Positions 25,722 through 33,994 of a DNA stretch of 64,000 bases are shown in pieces. Origin of the DNA: Bradyrhizobium sp. (GTDB taxonomy: Bacteria; Pseudomonadota; Alphaproteobacteria; Rhizobiales; Xanthobacteraceae); assembly GCF_027451485.1 (NCBI RefSeq), contig NZ_DAIDJE010000089.1, forward strand, positions 1 to 64,000, written 5' to 3'. The notes below the pieces were generated by a model, which had not been told where the DNA came from, did no database searches, and saw only the letters and a list, made by a program, of their open reading frames with translations. The position numbers and the translations under genes are program-made. Every line of letters begins with the position of its first letter. Positions within the stretch are counted from its first letter, which is position 1.

Positions 25722-26477
25722 ATGACGCGGGATTTTGCCCCCGGCAATTACCGGTTCATTCCGGCCGTGTTCCAGTATTCCAGCGGCGTCTGCGCTCTTG
25801 CCGGCTTCCACATCGAGCGCGTGCGCTTCGATCGCCTGCTGCCGCTCGCGGAGGGGTTCGCGCAGGCGTCGAAGTATATCCAGGCCGCGGGTCAGAAGCT
25901 GACCTCATTCTGCGCTTGCGAGCTGCGCTCGCCGGCGGCGTTTACCGAGGCCGGATTTCTTGCCTTCAACCAGCATTATGTGAAGACGCTGGCCGAGTGG
26001 GGCATCTTCGACGGCATCAGCAACCCGGTTGCGCGCAGCAATGTTTGCCCTGAGATCGATCCGCCCGCTGAGCCGTCATTCCACGCTTTCTCGTTCGTTC
26101 GCCCGATCGAGGGACCAGGCCGCGCCGCGAAGCCCGATTTTGTCATTGCCGGCGGTGCGGAGGCGCGCAGCGGTGCCGGTAGCTATCCCGAGCGGATCGT
26201 GCGTTACCGCGATCTCAGCCCGGAGGGGCTAAAGGAGAAGGTGGGTTTTACAGCGCGCGAAATGGAAAGCCGGCTCGCCGAGTTCGGCTTTGGCTGGCAG
26301 GACACGACCGCGTCGCAAGCCTACACGGTGCATGACTTCCATCCCGTCATGGCGGAAGAACTCGTGCGCCGGGGTGCGGCGCGATCGGGTCTCACATGGC
26401 ACTTCGCCCGCCCGCCGGTGGTCGATCTTGAATTCGAGATGGACTGCCGGCGGGTGAGTCGGGAGCTGGTGGTTTGA
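25722..26477 (+). CDS. Conserved protein of uncertain function (possible amidohydrolase/deaminase-like)
   Basis: This 251-residue soluble protein begins at an ATG with AAGGAG eight bases upstream. The sequence is distinctive: NYRFIPAVFQYSSGVCALAG near the N-terminus, FCACELRSPAAFTEAGF at about 65-81, SNVCPEIDPPAEPSF at about 104-118, and a C-terminal VHDFHPVMAEEL. The ACELRSP and NVCPE motifs look like conserved active-site stretches. I have a faint memory of relatives labelled 2-amino-5-chloromuconate deaminase (CnbZ), which I cannot verify. It lies alone between the RND pump and a palindromic repeat. Confidence 0.6.
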   Translation: MTRDFAPGNYRFIPAVFQYSSGVCALAGFHIERVRFDRLLPLAEGFAQASKYIQAAGQKLTSFCACELRSPAAFTEAGFLAFNQHYVKTLAEWGIFDGISNPVARSNVCPEIDPPAEPSFHAFSFVRPIEGPGRAAKPDFVIAGGAEARSGAGSYPERIVRYRDLSPEGLKEKVGFTAREMESRLAEFGFGWQDTTASQAYTVHDFHPVMAEELVRRGAARSGLTWHFARPPVVDLEFEMDCRRVSRELVV

Positions 26478-26500
26478 TACGGCCGGACTGATTTCCTTCC

Positions 26501-26620
26501 GTCATCGCGAGCCAACGGGTCGCTCGAAAGGGCGCCCGGTCACGGGCTTCTCGAAGCAATCCGGATTGCTGGAGAAGATGTTGGATCGCTTCGCCGCCTG
26601 CGCTCCTCGCAATGGCGGCG
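26501..26620. repeat. Palindromic repeat (GTCATCGCGAGC family)
   Basis: The ends GTCATCGCGAGCC (26501-26513) and GCTCCTCGCAATGGC (about 26602-26616) are imperfect inverted copies of the ends of the 10.96 kb repeat. The interior has AGCAATCCGGATTGCT, a near-perfect palindrome, and ATCGCTTCGCC. It fills the gap between two convergent genes. Confidence 0.65.
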
Positions 26621-26645
26621 TTGCGCTGAGTTGAGCGCGCCGGCG

Positions 26646-28448
26646 TCAGCGTCCGGCGGCGTAACCCTGCATGCCGCGGGCGTTGGCGGCGGCGCGGCGG
26701 CGACGGCCGATCTTCGAGGCCGCGGTGAGGCGGCCTTCCGACCAGGCCGGACCGACCTCGACGATGTGGCCGCGTTGGCGCAGGTTATCGATCGCGGCCC
26801 TGGGCACGCGGTTTTCGACCACCATCACGCCGGGGCGCGCGGTGCGCGGCCAGAACGAGATCGGGAAATGCTCGGAGTGCCACGCCGGCGCGTCGATCGC
26901 CTCCTGCAAATTCATCCCGGCATGAACGTGCCGCAGGAAAAATTGCGTGATCCACTGGTCCTGCTGGTCGCCGCCGGGCGAGCCCCACGACAGGTACGCT
27001 TCGCCGTCGCGCAGCGCCATGGTCGGAGACAGCGTCGTTCGGGGGCGCTTGCCCGGCGCGAGCGAAGCGGGGTGGCCTTCTTCGAGCCAGAACATCTGCG
27101 CGCGGCTGCCGAGGCAGAAGCCGAGTTCGGGAATGACGGGTGACGACTGCAGCCAGCCGCCGGAGGGCGTCGCTGAAATCATGTTGCCGGCATGGTCGAT
27201 GATGTCGAAATGCACGGTGTCGCCGTTGACTTCGCCCATCCGACCGACCGTCGGTTCGCCCGCGCCCATCGCGCCGACCGCTTCGCGGCTCCCTTCCTGG
27301 CGGCGAACTTTCACCACCCCGCCAAAACCCTCGACCGAGCCCGGAATGAAATCGAGCGAAGCCTGGTCCGAGATGAGCTTGCGGCGCTCGGTGTTGTAGG
27401 CATCCGACAAGAGCGTCGCGATCGGAACTTCCGTGAATTTCGGATCGCCATAGAATTTTTCGCGATCGGCATAGGCCAGCTTGGCGCATTCGATCTGCGT
27501 GTGGATGAATTCCGGCGAGGTGGGGTCGAGCCCGTCGAGCTGAAAACCTTTCAACAGCGCGAGCTGTTGCAGCATCACCGGACCCTGGCTCCAGACGCCC
27601 GCCTTGCAGACGGTGTAGTTGCCGTAGTCATAGGTCAGCGGCGCCTCGATGGTCGGCTGCCAGCGCGCCATGTCGTCCGCAGACAACACGCCGCGGTGCG
27701 GCGATCCGCTGACGTCCATCACTTCCTGGGTGCGGCAGAACCTGTCGATGGCTTCGGCGACGAAACCTTTCGACCACGCTTTGCGCGCGGCCTCGATCTG
27801 CGCTTCGCGATTGCCGCCGGCGCTTTCGGCCTCTCTGAGGATGCGCGTATAGGTTTCAGCAAGCTTGGCGTTGGTGAAGAGCGCGCCGGGCTTCGGCACT
27901 TCGTTGTTGGGCAGGTAGACGGCCGCTGACGTGTGCCAATATTTCCGGAATAATTGCTCGACGGTCTGGATGGTCGCTGCCGCACGTTCCAGAAACGGAT
28001 AGCCGTCACGGGCGTAAGCGATTGCCGGTTCCAGCACGTCGCGCAATCGCATGGTGCCGTAGTCGCGCAACAGCAGCATCCAGGATTCGAAGGTGCCGGG
28101 AATGCAGGCCGCGAGCAGCCCGGTTCCGGGCACCATTTCAAGTCCCTCGCTCCTATAATGAGCGATGGTGGCGCGCGACGGCGCGGGACCCTGGCCGCAA
28201 ATCACTTCGGTGCGCGCGCGCTTGACATCATGCACGATGATCGGGACATCGCCGCCGGGACCGTTCAGATGCGGTTCGACCACCTGCAGGGTGAATGCGG
28301 TGGCGACGCCGGCGTCGAAAGCGTTGCCGCCTTTTTCCAGGATTCCCATGCCTACCGCAGTTGCGATCCAGTGGGTCGAGGTCACCACGCCAAACATGCC
28401 CTCGATCTCGGGGCGGGTGGTGAAGGGGTTGGGATTGATGTGGCTCAT
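26646..28448 (-). CDS. Gamma-glutamyltransferase-family enzyme
   Basis: This 600-residue Ntn-hydrolase precursor belongs to the gamma-glutamyltranspeptidase/cephalosporin acylase superfamily. It is expected to self-cleave before Thr411 in GDTVHFDIID to form large and small chains, then transfer or hydrolyse gamma-glutamyl or acyl groups. The large-chain motifs STHWIATAVGMGILEKGGNAFDA and GPGGD are near the N-terminus. No signal peptide is seen from the chosen ATG, so it may be cytoplasmic, unlike classical periplasmic GGT. The longer upstream frame is basic and overlaps the divergent oxidase start. Context suggests amino-acid or N-acyl compound turnover. Confidence 0.9.
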   Translation of the reverse strand: MSHINPNPFTTRPEIEGMFGVVTSTHWIATAVGMGILEKGGNAFDAGVATAFTLQVVEPHLNGPGGDVPIIVHDVKRARTEVICGQGPAPSRATIAHYRSEGLEMVPGTGLLAACIPGTFESWMLLLRDYGTMRLRDVLEPAIAYARDGYPFLERAAATIQTVEQLFRKYWHTSAAVYLPNNEVPKPGALFTNAKLAETYTRILREAESAGGNREAQIEAARKAWSKGFVAEAIDRFCRTQEVMDVSGSPHRGVLSADDMARWQPTIEAPLTYDYGNYTVCKAGVWSQGPVMLQQLALLKGFQLDGLDPTSPEFIHTQIECAKLAYADREKFYGDPKFTEVPIATLLSDAYNTERRKLISDQASLDFIPGSVEGFGGVVKVRRQEGSREAVGAMGAGEPTVGRMGEVNGDTVHFDIIDHAGNMISATPSGGWLQSSPVIPELGFCLGSRAQMFWLEEGHPASLAPGKRPRTTLSPTMALRDGEAYLSWGSPGGDQQDQWITQFFLRHVHAGMNLQEAIDAPAWHSEHFPISFWPRTARPGVMVVENRVPRAAIDNLRQRGHIVEVGPAWSEGRLTAASKIGRRRRAAANARGMQGYAAGR

Positions 28449-28585
28449 GGGATCCGTGCTTCTTGAGCTTCTTGTTGGGTGGACGGGGCCGCAATTGACC
28501 ACAGGTGCGGCGCTGTGCCAACAGGTCCTGACCAAGTTGAACAGTGGCGGCTTCGTGGATTGCGCCGACTTGAGGGGAATGGTGG

Positions 28586-29827
28586 ATGCCGCAAGCAAAG
28601 GCCGATGTTCTTGTGCTGGGCGCCGGCATGGTCGGCGTCGGCGCGGCACTGCACCTGCAAAAGCTCGGGCGCGACGTCATTCTGGTCGATCGGCATGCGC
28701 GCGCTGGCGAGGAGACCAGCTACGGCAATGCGGGCGTGATCGAATGCGCTTCGGTCTTTCCCTACATGTTCCCGCGCGACCTTGGCCAAGTCCTGCAATA
28801 TGCGCTGAATCGCTCGCCCGCGGTGCGCTACCGCCTTTCCGACATGGCCGATTTCCTGCCCTGGATCCTGCGTTATTACCTGGCGTCCTCGCCGGAGCGG
28901 GCCCAGCACAGCGCGATGGCCGTGTTGCCGCTGATCCAGCGGAGCCTCGTCGAGCATGAAGCGCTGATCGCGGAAGCAGGCGCCGGCGAGCTGTTGCGCC
29001 GCACCGGCTGGCTCAAACTTTTTCGTTCGAATGCAAGCCTCGCCAAGGCTGTGCAGGACGCCGAACGGGCGGGCCAATATGGTGTCCCTACCGAGATCCT
29101 CGACGCCAAATCGGTTGCCGCGCGCGAGCCGCACCTGGCGGGCGATTTTGCCGGCGCGGTCTATTTCCCGACTCCGGGATCCATCACCGATCCCGGCGCG
29201 CTCGCCAAGGCGTATGCCGCACTCTTTATCCGCAACGGTGGACGCTTCGTCGTCTCGGATGCGCGAACGCTTGCGCAGGAAGCCGGCGGCTGGCGCATCA
29301 AGGGTGCATCCGCGCGCGAGGTCGTGGTCGCCCTCGGCCCCTGGTCTGATCTGGTCTTCCGCCCGCTGGGCTATTCCATCCCGCTGGGAGTCAAGCGCGG
29401 GTACCATCTGCATCTGAAGGCAGGCGGCAACGCCGTCCTCAACCAACCTGTTCTGGATTCCGATCTCGGCTTTCTGATCGCGCCGATGAACCAGGGCATT
29501 CGCCTGTGCACGGGCGCGGAGTTCGCTCGGCGGGACGCGCCGCCAAGACCGACGCAGATCAAGCAAGCCCTGCCGCGAGCCCGCGCCCTGTTTCCGCTGG
29601 GCGAGCCGGTCGAAGCAAAGCCGTGGATGGGCTCACGGCCGTGCCTGCCCGACATGCTGCCGGTCATCGGGCAGGCGCCTCGCCACGCGGGACTCTGGTT
29701 CGACTTCGGCCACCAGCACCACGGGCTGACGCTTGGTCCCGTCAGCGGCCGGCTGCTGGCGGAAATGATGACGGGCGCAACGCCCTTTGCCGATCCTCGT
29801 CCGTTTGCCGCCGAGCGCTTCGGTTAG
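28586..29827 (+). CDS. FAD-dependent amino acid oxidase/dehydrogenase, DadA-like
   Basis: This 413-residue flavoprotein has an N-terminal GAGMVGVGAALHLQ dinucleotide motif (12-25). Family features include GEETSYGNAGVI (about 41-52) and a C-terminal FDFGHQHHGLTLGPVSGRLLAE (about 373-394), all typical of DadA/glycine-oxidase-type enzymes. It would convert a D-amino or secondary amino acid to a keto acid with electrons passed to quinone or oxygen. ATG follows GAGGGG. It is divergent from the gamma-glutamyltransferase-like gene, 137 bases apart, so the two may share control and handle one nitrogen source. Confidence 0.9.
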   Translation: MPQAKADVLVLGAGMVGVGAALHLQKLGRDVILVDRHARAGEETSYGNAGVIECASVFPYMFPRDLGQVLQYALNRSPAVRYRLSDMADFLPWILRYYLASSPERAQHSAMAVLPLIQRSLVEHEALIAEAGAGELLRRTGWLKLFRSNASLAKAVQDAERAGQYGVPTEILDAKSVAAREPHLAGDFAGAVYFPTPGSITDPGALAKAYAALFIRNGGRFVVSDARTLAQEAGGWRIKGASAREVVVALGPWSDLVFRPLGYSIPLGVKRGYHLHLKAGGNAVLNQPVLDSDLGFLIAPMNQGIRLCTGAEFARRDAPPRPTQIKQALPRARALFPLGEPVEAKPWMGSRPCLPDMLPVIGQAPRHAGLWFDFGHQHHGLTLGPVSGRLLAEMMTGATPFADPRPFAAERFG

Positions 29828-29919
29828 GCATCCGCCTTGCCATCGTTCGGACGGCTTGCTCCCATGGCTCCGGCGGCGATAGTCTGGGCATCCAAAGCCG
29901 CACTGTAACTCGAGGCTTG

Positions 29920-29995
29920 CCAGTGTCCCCTGGGGCCTGACATTCGTAAAGGAACTCGCGGCGATATGGTACGAATGTCAGAGCCCGGACACTGG
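29920..29995. repeat. Palindromic repeat, TGACATTCGTA family
   Basis: Nested perfect arms are present: outer CCAGTGTCC (29920-29928) with GGACACTGG (29987-29995), and inner TGACATTCGTA (29938-29948) with TACGAATGTCA (29970-29980). The same core, as TAACATTCGCA/TGCGAATGTCA, recurs at 53.8 kb, making it a dispersed family. Confidence 0.75.
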
Positions 29996-30023
29996 TGCGG
30001 GTCGAATGCATTTGGGAGCGCGC

Positions 30024-30278
30024 ATGAAGGTTAACGTTGAAATCGACTGCACGCCGCAGGAGGCGAGGCAGTTCTTCGGGCTTCCGGACGTACAGCCAAT
30101 GCAGACGGCGGTGATGGAGCGGCTCCAGAACCAGATGCTGGACAACATCCAGAAGGTCTCGCCCGAAGCGTTGATGCAGAGCTGGCTTTCGTTCGACCCG
30201 AAATTTGCCGAGCGGTTCAGCGACATGTTCGCCGCCATGACGGGTCTTGGCAGTCCGCGGGCGCCCGACAAGAAATGA
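30024..30278 (+). CDS. DUF6489 family small protein
   Basis: This 84-residue acidic cytoplasmic protein begins MKVNVEIDCTPQEARQFFGLPDV, which I recognise as the start of the DUF6489 family. The rest is amphipathic helix (VMERLQNQMLDNIQKVSPEALMQSWL) with a short tail. GGGAG lies five bases before the ATG; an ATG six codons earlier is less well placed. Function is unknown. Its two-part look (short strand, then helix) and its proximity to PHA-associated proteins 3-4 kb away invite a granule- or membrane-surface role, but that is speculation. Confidence 0.75.
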   Translation: MKVNVEIDCTPQEARQFFGLPDVQPMQTAVMERLQNQMLDNIQKVSPEALMQSWLSFDPKFAERFSDMFAAMTGLGSPRAPDKK

Positions 30279-30365
30279 CCTCGCCCGGCGAGGCACGCAT
30301 CCGCCAAGACCGCTTCGTCCGCGGGACCTTGGCCCATGATGCGCGCCGCCGACCAGGAAAAAGCC

Positions 30366-31361
30366 ATGATCGAAATGCCTCCGCTGCAATTTGCAGACGT
30401 CAACGGGATTCGAATGGGCTTCTACGATGCCGGTCCGAAGACCGATCGGCCGCCGATGATCTTGTGCCATGGCTGGCCGGAGATCGCGTTTTCCTGGCGT
30501 CATCAGATCAAGGCACTGAGCAATGCCGGCATTCGCGTGATCGCGCCGGACCAGCGGGGCTATGGCGCCACCGAACGGCCCGAGCCCGTCGAAGCCTACG
30601 ACCTTGAGCATTTGACTGGCGATCTCGCCGGCCTGCTCGACCATTTGAAAATCGACCAGGCAATCTTTGTCGGACACGACTGGGGCGGCTTCGTCGTCTG
30701 GCAGATGGCGCTCCGCCATCCCAGTCGGGTCGCCGGAGTCGTCGGACTCAATACACCGCATACTGCGCGGGCGCCCGCCGATCCGATCGAGATATTCCGC
30801 AGGCGGTTCGGCGACAGCATGTATATTGTCCAGTTCCAGGACCCGGGGCGTGAACCTGACAGAATTTTCGGCAGCCGCGTCGAGCAGACATTCGACGCAT
30901 TCATGCGCAAGCCGCTCCCGCGCCAGAGCGGCGCATCGGCTGAACAACCGACCGCGGGCATCGGGGCGTCGAGCAAGACCAATCTGGCCTTTCCGCAGAT
31001 GGTCGCGGCATACGATGCCAAATTCGATTCACGCACGCCGATTTTGTCAGCGGAAGAAAAGAGAGTTTTCGTCGATACCTTCACGAGGACGGGATTCACC
31101 GGCGGCATCAACTGGTACCGCAACATGTCGCGCAATTGGCAGCGATCCGCGGAACTCGATCATACCGTTCGCGTGCCCTCGCTGATGATCATGGCGGAAA
31201 ATGACGCGGTGCTGCCGCCGTCGGCCGCCGACGGCATGGAAAAGATCGTGCCTGATCTCGAAAAATATCTTGTGCGCGACAGCGGACACTGGACGCAGCA
31301 GGAAAAACCGGAAGAGGTCAGTGCCAAGCTGATCGAATGGCGGCGAAAGCGATTTGGCTAA
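30366..31361 (+). CDS. Alpha/beta hydrolase, epoxide hydrolase-like
   Basis: This 331-residue hydrolase has the oxyanion motif HGWPE (35-39) and the nucleophile elbow GHDWGG (103-108), with Asp105 as nucleophile. It ends with DSGHWTQQEKP, carrying the catalytic His near residue 304. A nucleophilic Asp is typical of epoxide hydrolases and haloalkane/fluoroacetate dehalogenases rather than esterases. Tyr residues in GFTGGINWYRNMSRN fit the epoxide-hydrolase lid (ring-opening Tyr), so hydrolysis of an epoxide is likely. AGGA precedes the ATG, and alternative ATGs lie 10 codons upstream. It may act with one of the P450s, but it is not co-transcribed with any. Confidence 0.88.
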   Translation: MIEMPPLQFADVNGIRMGFYDAGPKTDRPPMILCHGWPEIAFSWRHQIKALSNAGIRVIAPDQRGYGATERPEPVEAYDLEHLTGDLAGLLDHLKIDQAIFVGHDWGGFVVWQMALRHPSRVAGVVGLNTPHTARAPADPIEIFRRRFGDSMYIVQFQDPGREPDRIFGSRVEQTFDAFMRKPLPRQSGASAEQPTAGIGASSKTNLAFPQMVAAYDAKFDSRTPILSAEEKRVFVDTFTRTGFTGGINWYRNMSRNWQRSAELDHTVRVPSLMIMAENDAVLPPSAADGMEKIVPDLEKYLVRDSGHWTQQEKPEEVSAKLIEWRRKRFG

Positions 31362-31410
31362 GCCAGACATTCCAGGATGCCGAAGAGAAGATTCGGATAC
31401 GCCGAAGCTG

Positions 31411-31540
31411 CGCCCGATCCTGCATCCACCGACCAAACCTGTGGTCGGCAATATGCATCTCCTTGGCCGCGCGCCGGACAAGGAATTCGTCCGACTCGCC
31501 GAGGAGACGGGAATGATTGTCTGGCTCGGCACCTTTGTCA
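31411..31540 (+). pseudogene. Remnant of a P450 N-terminus (CYP102-like)
   Basis: An open stretch encodes PPTKPVVGNMHLLGRAPDK and, after it, EFVRLAEETGMIVWLG. This resembles the N-terminal proline-rich linker and first helix of fused P450-reductase enzymes (PPTRPVIGNM...SLMRLAREYGPIFWL). About 40 recognisable residues remain before the similarity stops next to the GFA gene. There is no heme loop or reductase domain in the window around it. I read it as a decayed, truncated gene; the relationship is from memory of the family. Confidence 0.5.
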
Positions 31541-31590
31541 CGAGGGCAAACCGGTCTTCGCTTTGCGGAGGCGGTCCGCCGGCACCGGTT

Positions 31591-32004
31591 CTATTGCCGC
31601 TGCGGCGGTAACTTCTCGAAGCTCGGCATTCCCTCGGGAATGACGTGAAATGCCTGCTTGTCGCAGGTGTAGATTGCCGATTGCGGGTTGCCGTAGAGCG
31701 AAGGATCATCGAGCGTGCCGGCTTTCACGATCACCGCCGGCAGTCCCGGGCGATGTGTCGTCAGATGCGTGCCGCAGTCCGGGCAGAATTCGCGCGTGAC
31801 GGCGTTCTCGAGATCGCGGCGGCTGAATTTCCTGGGAGAACGCTTGCTGTAGCTGAAGCCTTTGATCGGCATCAGCATGAAGAAGTTGGGACCACCGCCG
31901 GAGATGTACTGGCACTCCCGGCAATGGCACTGGCCCTTGAAAAGCGGCTCCCCCTCGGCGACATAACGCACTTGTCCGCAGTAGCATCCGCCTTCCAGTC
32001 TCAT
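31591..32004 (-). CDS. GFA-family zinc-binding protein (glutathione-dependent formaldehyde-activating-like)
   Basis: This 137-residue protein has the GFA domain's cysteine clusters: GGCYCGQVRY at the start, CHCRECQ near 30-36, and CPDCGTHLTTHRPG near 76-89, together able to bind two zinc ions. The founding member condenses glutathione with formaldehyde, but most relatives have no known activity. I chose the second of two close ATGs, with GGGAG seven bases upstream. It is downstream of and co-directional with the alpha/beta hydrolase gene, with a 19-base gap. Calling it a formaldehyde enzyme would overreach. Confidence 0.87.
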   Translation of the reverse strand: MRLEGGCYCGQVRYVAEGEPLFKGQCHCRECQYISGGGPNFFMLMPIKGFSYSKRSPRKFSRRDLENAVTREFCPDCGTHLTTHRPGLPAVIVKAGTLDDPSLYGNPQSAIYTCDKQAFHVIPEGMPSFEKLPPQRQ

Positions 32005-32023
32005 TTGCATTCTCCCGTTCGAT

Positions 32024-32947
32024 TTACTGTGTCGTTGTCGCCGATGCGCCACGCGCATGGCTGTCGATCGCATCGATGATCTGCGGCCACATCGGGATTG
32101 GCAATGCATGGCCCATGCGCTCGATCATGAGCAGCTTCGCGCCCGGAATCGCGGCGGCAGTGTCCTTGCCTCCCGCGGGATGCACCAACGGATCGACGGT
32201 GCCATGAATGACGAGGGTCGGCGTCCTGACTGTGCTCAGCCTTTCCTTGCGGCTGCCGGAGGCGAGAATGGCGCGGAGCTGGCGGCCGACGCCGGCCGGA
32301 TTGAGACCGCGCGCGAAGGTGCGTTCGGCGAGTGCGCGATCGTACGCTTCGTCTTCCGGAAAGGAGCCAACGCGCAGGAATTTCCAGGCCTGGGCGAACC
32401 GCGCGATATACTCCTCTTTTGATTTCGGCGGCGGTGCCATCAGGATGGCCATGGCTTCGCGCGTCGGCCCGGGAATCCTCGGATTTCCCGTGGTCGACAT
32501 GATGGAGGTCAGCGACCGCACCCGTTGTGGAAACGAGATCGTGATCTCCTGGGCGATCATGCCGCCCATGGATGCGCCGACCAGATGAGCCGAGTCGATG
32601 CCAAGCGCGTCCATCAGGCCGACGGTATCCTCGGCCATGTCGCGCAGCCGGTACGGCGCTTTGACCGGGATGTTGAGGAAGCGCAGCTTGAGCAATTCAA
32701 CAGGACCCAACGGCTTGCCGCCGGTAAGCTTGCTGGACTGCCCGATGTCGCGGTTGTCAAAGCGGATCACATAAAAGCCGCGCGCGGCAAGCTGCTCGCA
32801 GAATTCGTCATACCAAATCACCATCTGCGCGCCCAATCCCATGATCAAGATCAGGGGTTCCGCGTTCGGATCACCAAAGGTCTCGTAACAGAGCTCGATG
32901 CCGTTGGTGCGCGCCATCTGCGGCGGCTGGCGAGCGGACAGTTTCAC
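32024..32947 (-). CDS. Alpha/beta hydrolase
   Basis: This hydrolase of about 307 residues has a nucleophile elbow GASMGG (124-129) with Ser126, an acid in HGTVDPLVHP and a C-terminal His in MGHALP. It resembles carboxylesterases or aclacinomycin-methylesterase-like enzymes (RFDNRDIGQSSK is typical of that group). The start is uncertain: I use a GTG with AAGGAAG upstream, whereas the frame stays open to ATG at 33031, adding 28 basic residues with no ribosome site. It is probably co-transcribed with the GFA gene. The substrate is unknown. Confidence 0.85.
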   Translation of the reverse strand: MKLSARQPPQMARTNGIELCYETFGDPNAEPLILIMGLGAQMVIWYDEFCEQLAARGFYVIRFDNRDIGQSSKLTGGKPLGPVELLKLRFLNIPVKAPYRLRDMAEDTVGLMDALGIDSAHLVGASMGGMIAQEITISFPQRVRSLTSIMSTTGNPRIPGPTREAMAILMAPPPKSKEEYIARFAQAWKFLRVGSFPEDEAYDRALAERTFARGLNPAGVGRQLRAILASGSRKERLSTVRTPTLVIHGTVDPLVHPAGGKDTAAAIPGAKLLMIERMGHALPIPMWPQIIDAIDSHARGASATTTQ

Positions 32948-33160
32948 CTCAAGCGCTTCCTTTTGGCGTGTTCGGAGCCTTTGTGCCGCCGTTTTATGAC
33001 ATGCTTTTTCGCGTCGCATAAGCCGCATCAAAATTGACGCCGTGCGATTGACCGGCCCTACACGAGGTGTGGTATTTGGCGGCTTCCCGTTTCGCGGAAT
33101 TTGGCCGTCGATCCGTCGACGCCATCGATCTTGATATCGCGGTCATGCTGGAGAACGCCC

Positions 33161-33547
33161 ATGGCAGACAAAAGCAACGATCCGGTCGCGCTGTGGCGGA
33201 ACATGATCGGCGAAATGGAGAAGGGATTTAACGCCTTCGCCAATCGGACGATGGCTTCTCCGGAATTCAGCAAGGTCGTCGATCAGGTTGGCGGAGCGAC
33301 TGCGGGCGCGCAAAAGCAGCTCGGCGAACTCATGGAGAAATATCTACTTTCGATGAACCTGCCGAGTCGCTCGCAGATGGTCGACATGGCCGAGCGGTTG
33401 CAATCGATCGAGGGCCAACTGAACGACATCAAGGCGACCCTGCATCAGATTCAGGACGCATCGCGCGGTGCATCCGGCGGACGTTCGCAAGCCCTCCGGC
33501 CGCCGCGCACCAAGCGTCCGCCGCCTGGGGGCGGAGAGGCCAAATGA
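33161..33547 (+). CDS. PHA granule-associated protein, PhaE/PhaM-like
   Basis: This 128-residue protein begins MADKSNDPVALWRNMIGEMEKGFN. The PVALWRNMI...EKGFNAFAN layout and the following amphipathic helices with a coiled coil (about 85-110, MAERLQSIEGQLNDIKATL) resemble proteins that sit on polyhydroxyalkanoate granules or activate PHA synthase. The last 20 residues are basic and Pro-rich (RPPRTKRPPPGGG), which could contact DNA or polyphosphate as in PhaM. GGAG precedes the ATG. A phasin gene follows 450 bases later, supporting a PHA role. The exact family is uncertain. Confidence 0.7.
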   Translation: MADKSNDPVALWRNMIGEMEKGFNAFANRTMASPEFSKVVDQVGGATAGAQKQLGELMEKYLLSMNLPSRSQMVDMAERLQSIEGQLNDIKATLHQIQDASRGASGGRSQALRPPRTKRPPPGGGEAK

Positions 33548-33862
33548 AGCCCGGCCTCCGCTTCTGGTCTGGTATTGATTCCGAAGCGGATTGAATCCGA
33601 GGTCCAGGGCGCAACCTGCATAGCATTGAAGCGCATCGAGCAAATCCCGACGTAGCGGCCCGAGATGAGGCCGAGTTCCTTCGCGCATTTTTGAAATGGA
33701 GGGGGTGTCCTCGGCTTCTTCCGGATTGCATTCGACGACGACAGCGAAATATTGTTAAAGGTAATAGAATACCTTCAATCCCGAAAATTGGCGAAGCCTC
33801 GCCCGTTCACCGACCCCGCTGCTTCCGAGCACTGTTCGGCAAGTCGCCCTCCTATTGAGTTA

Positions 33863-33878
33863 ATCACGAAGTCGTGAT
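33863..33878. promoter_or_regulatory. Perfect palindrome upstream of the phasin gene
   Basis: ATCACGA-ag-TCGTGAT has seven perfect base pairs around a two-base centre, about 120 bases before the phasin ATG, in a 447-base gene-free gap (33548-33994). It has no U-run, so an operator is more likely than a terminator. The rest of the gap before it, to 33548, shows nothing else I can name. Confidence 0.5.
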
Positions 33879-33881
33879 ACC

Positions 33882-33919
33882 GCGACGCACCATAAATGTT
33901 GCGATGCACCATTAACTAT
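33882..33919 (+). promoter_or_regulatory. Two tandem 19-bp repeats upstream of the phasin gene
   Basis: Units GCGACGCACCATAAATGTT and GCGATGCACCATTAACTAT sit end to end, matching strongly over the first 15 bases. The second contains TGCGATGCA, a TGC...GCA dyad reminiscent of GC-flanked PhaR sites. They lie about 75-110 bases before the phasin ATG, suitable for a regulator such as PhaR. That assignment is an inference. Confidence 0.45.
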
Positions 33920-33994
33920 GCCATATAGAGTTTGCCCCGGGCCGTATGGACGGGGTGAGCCCATAGCTCAAACACTGAGGATGAGGAGAGCCCG

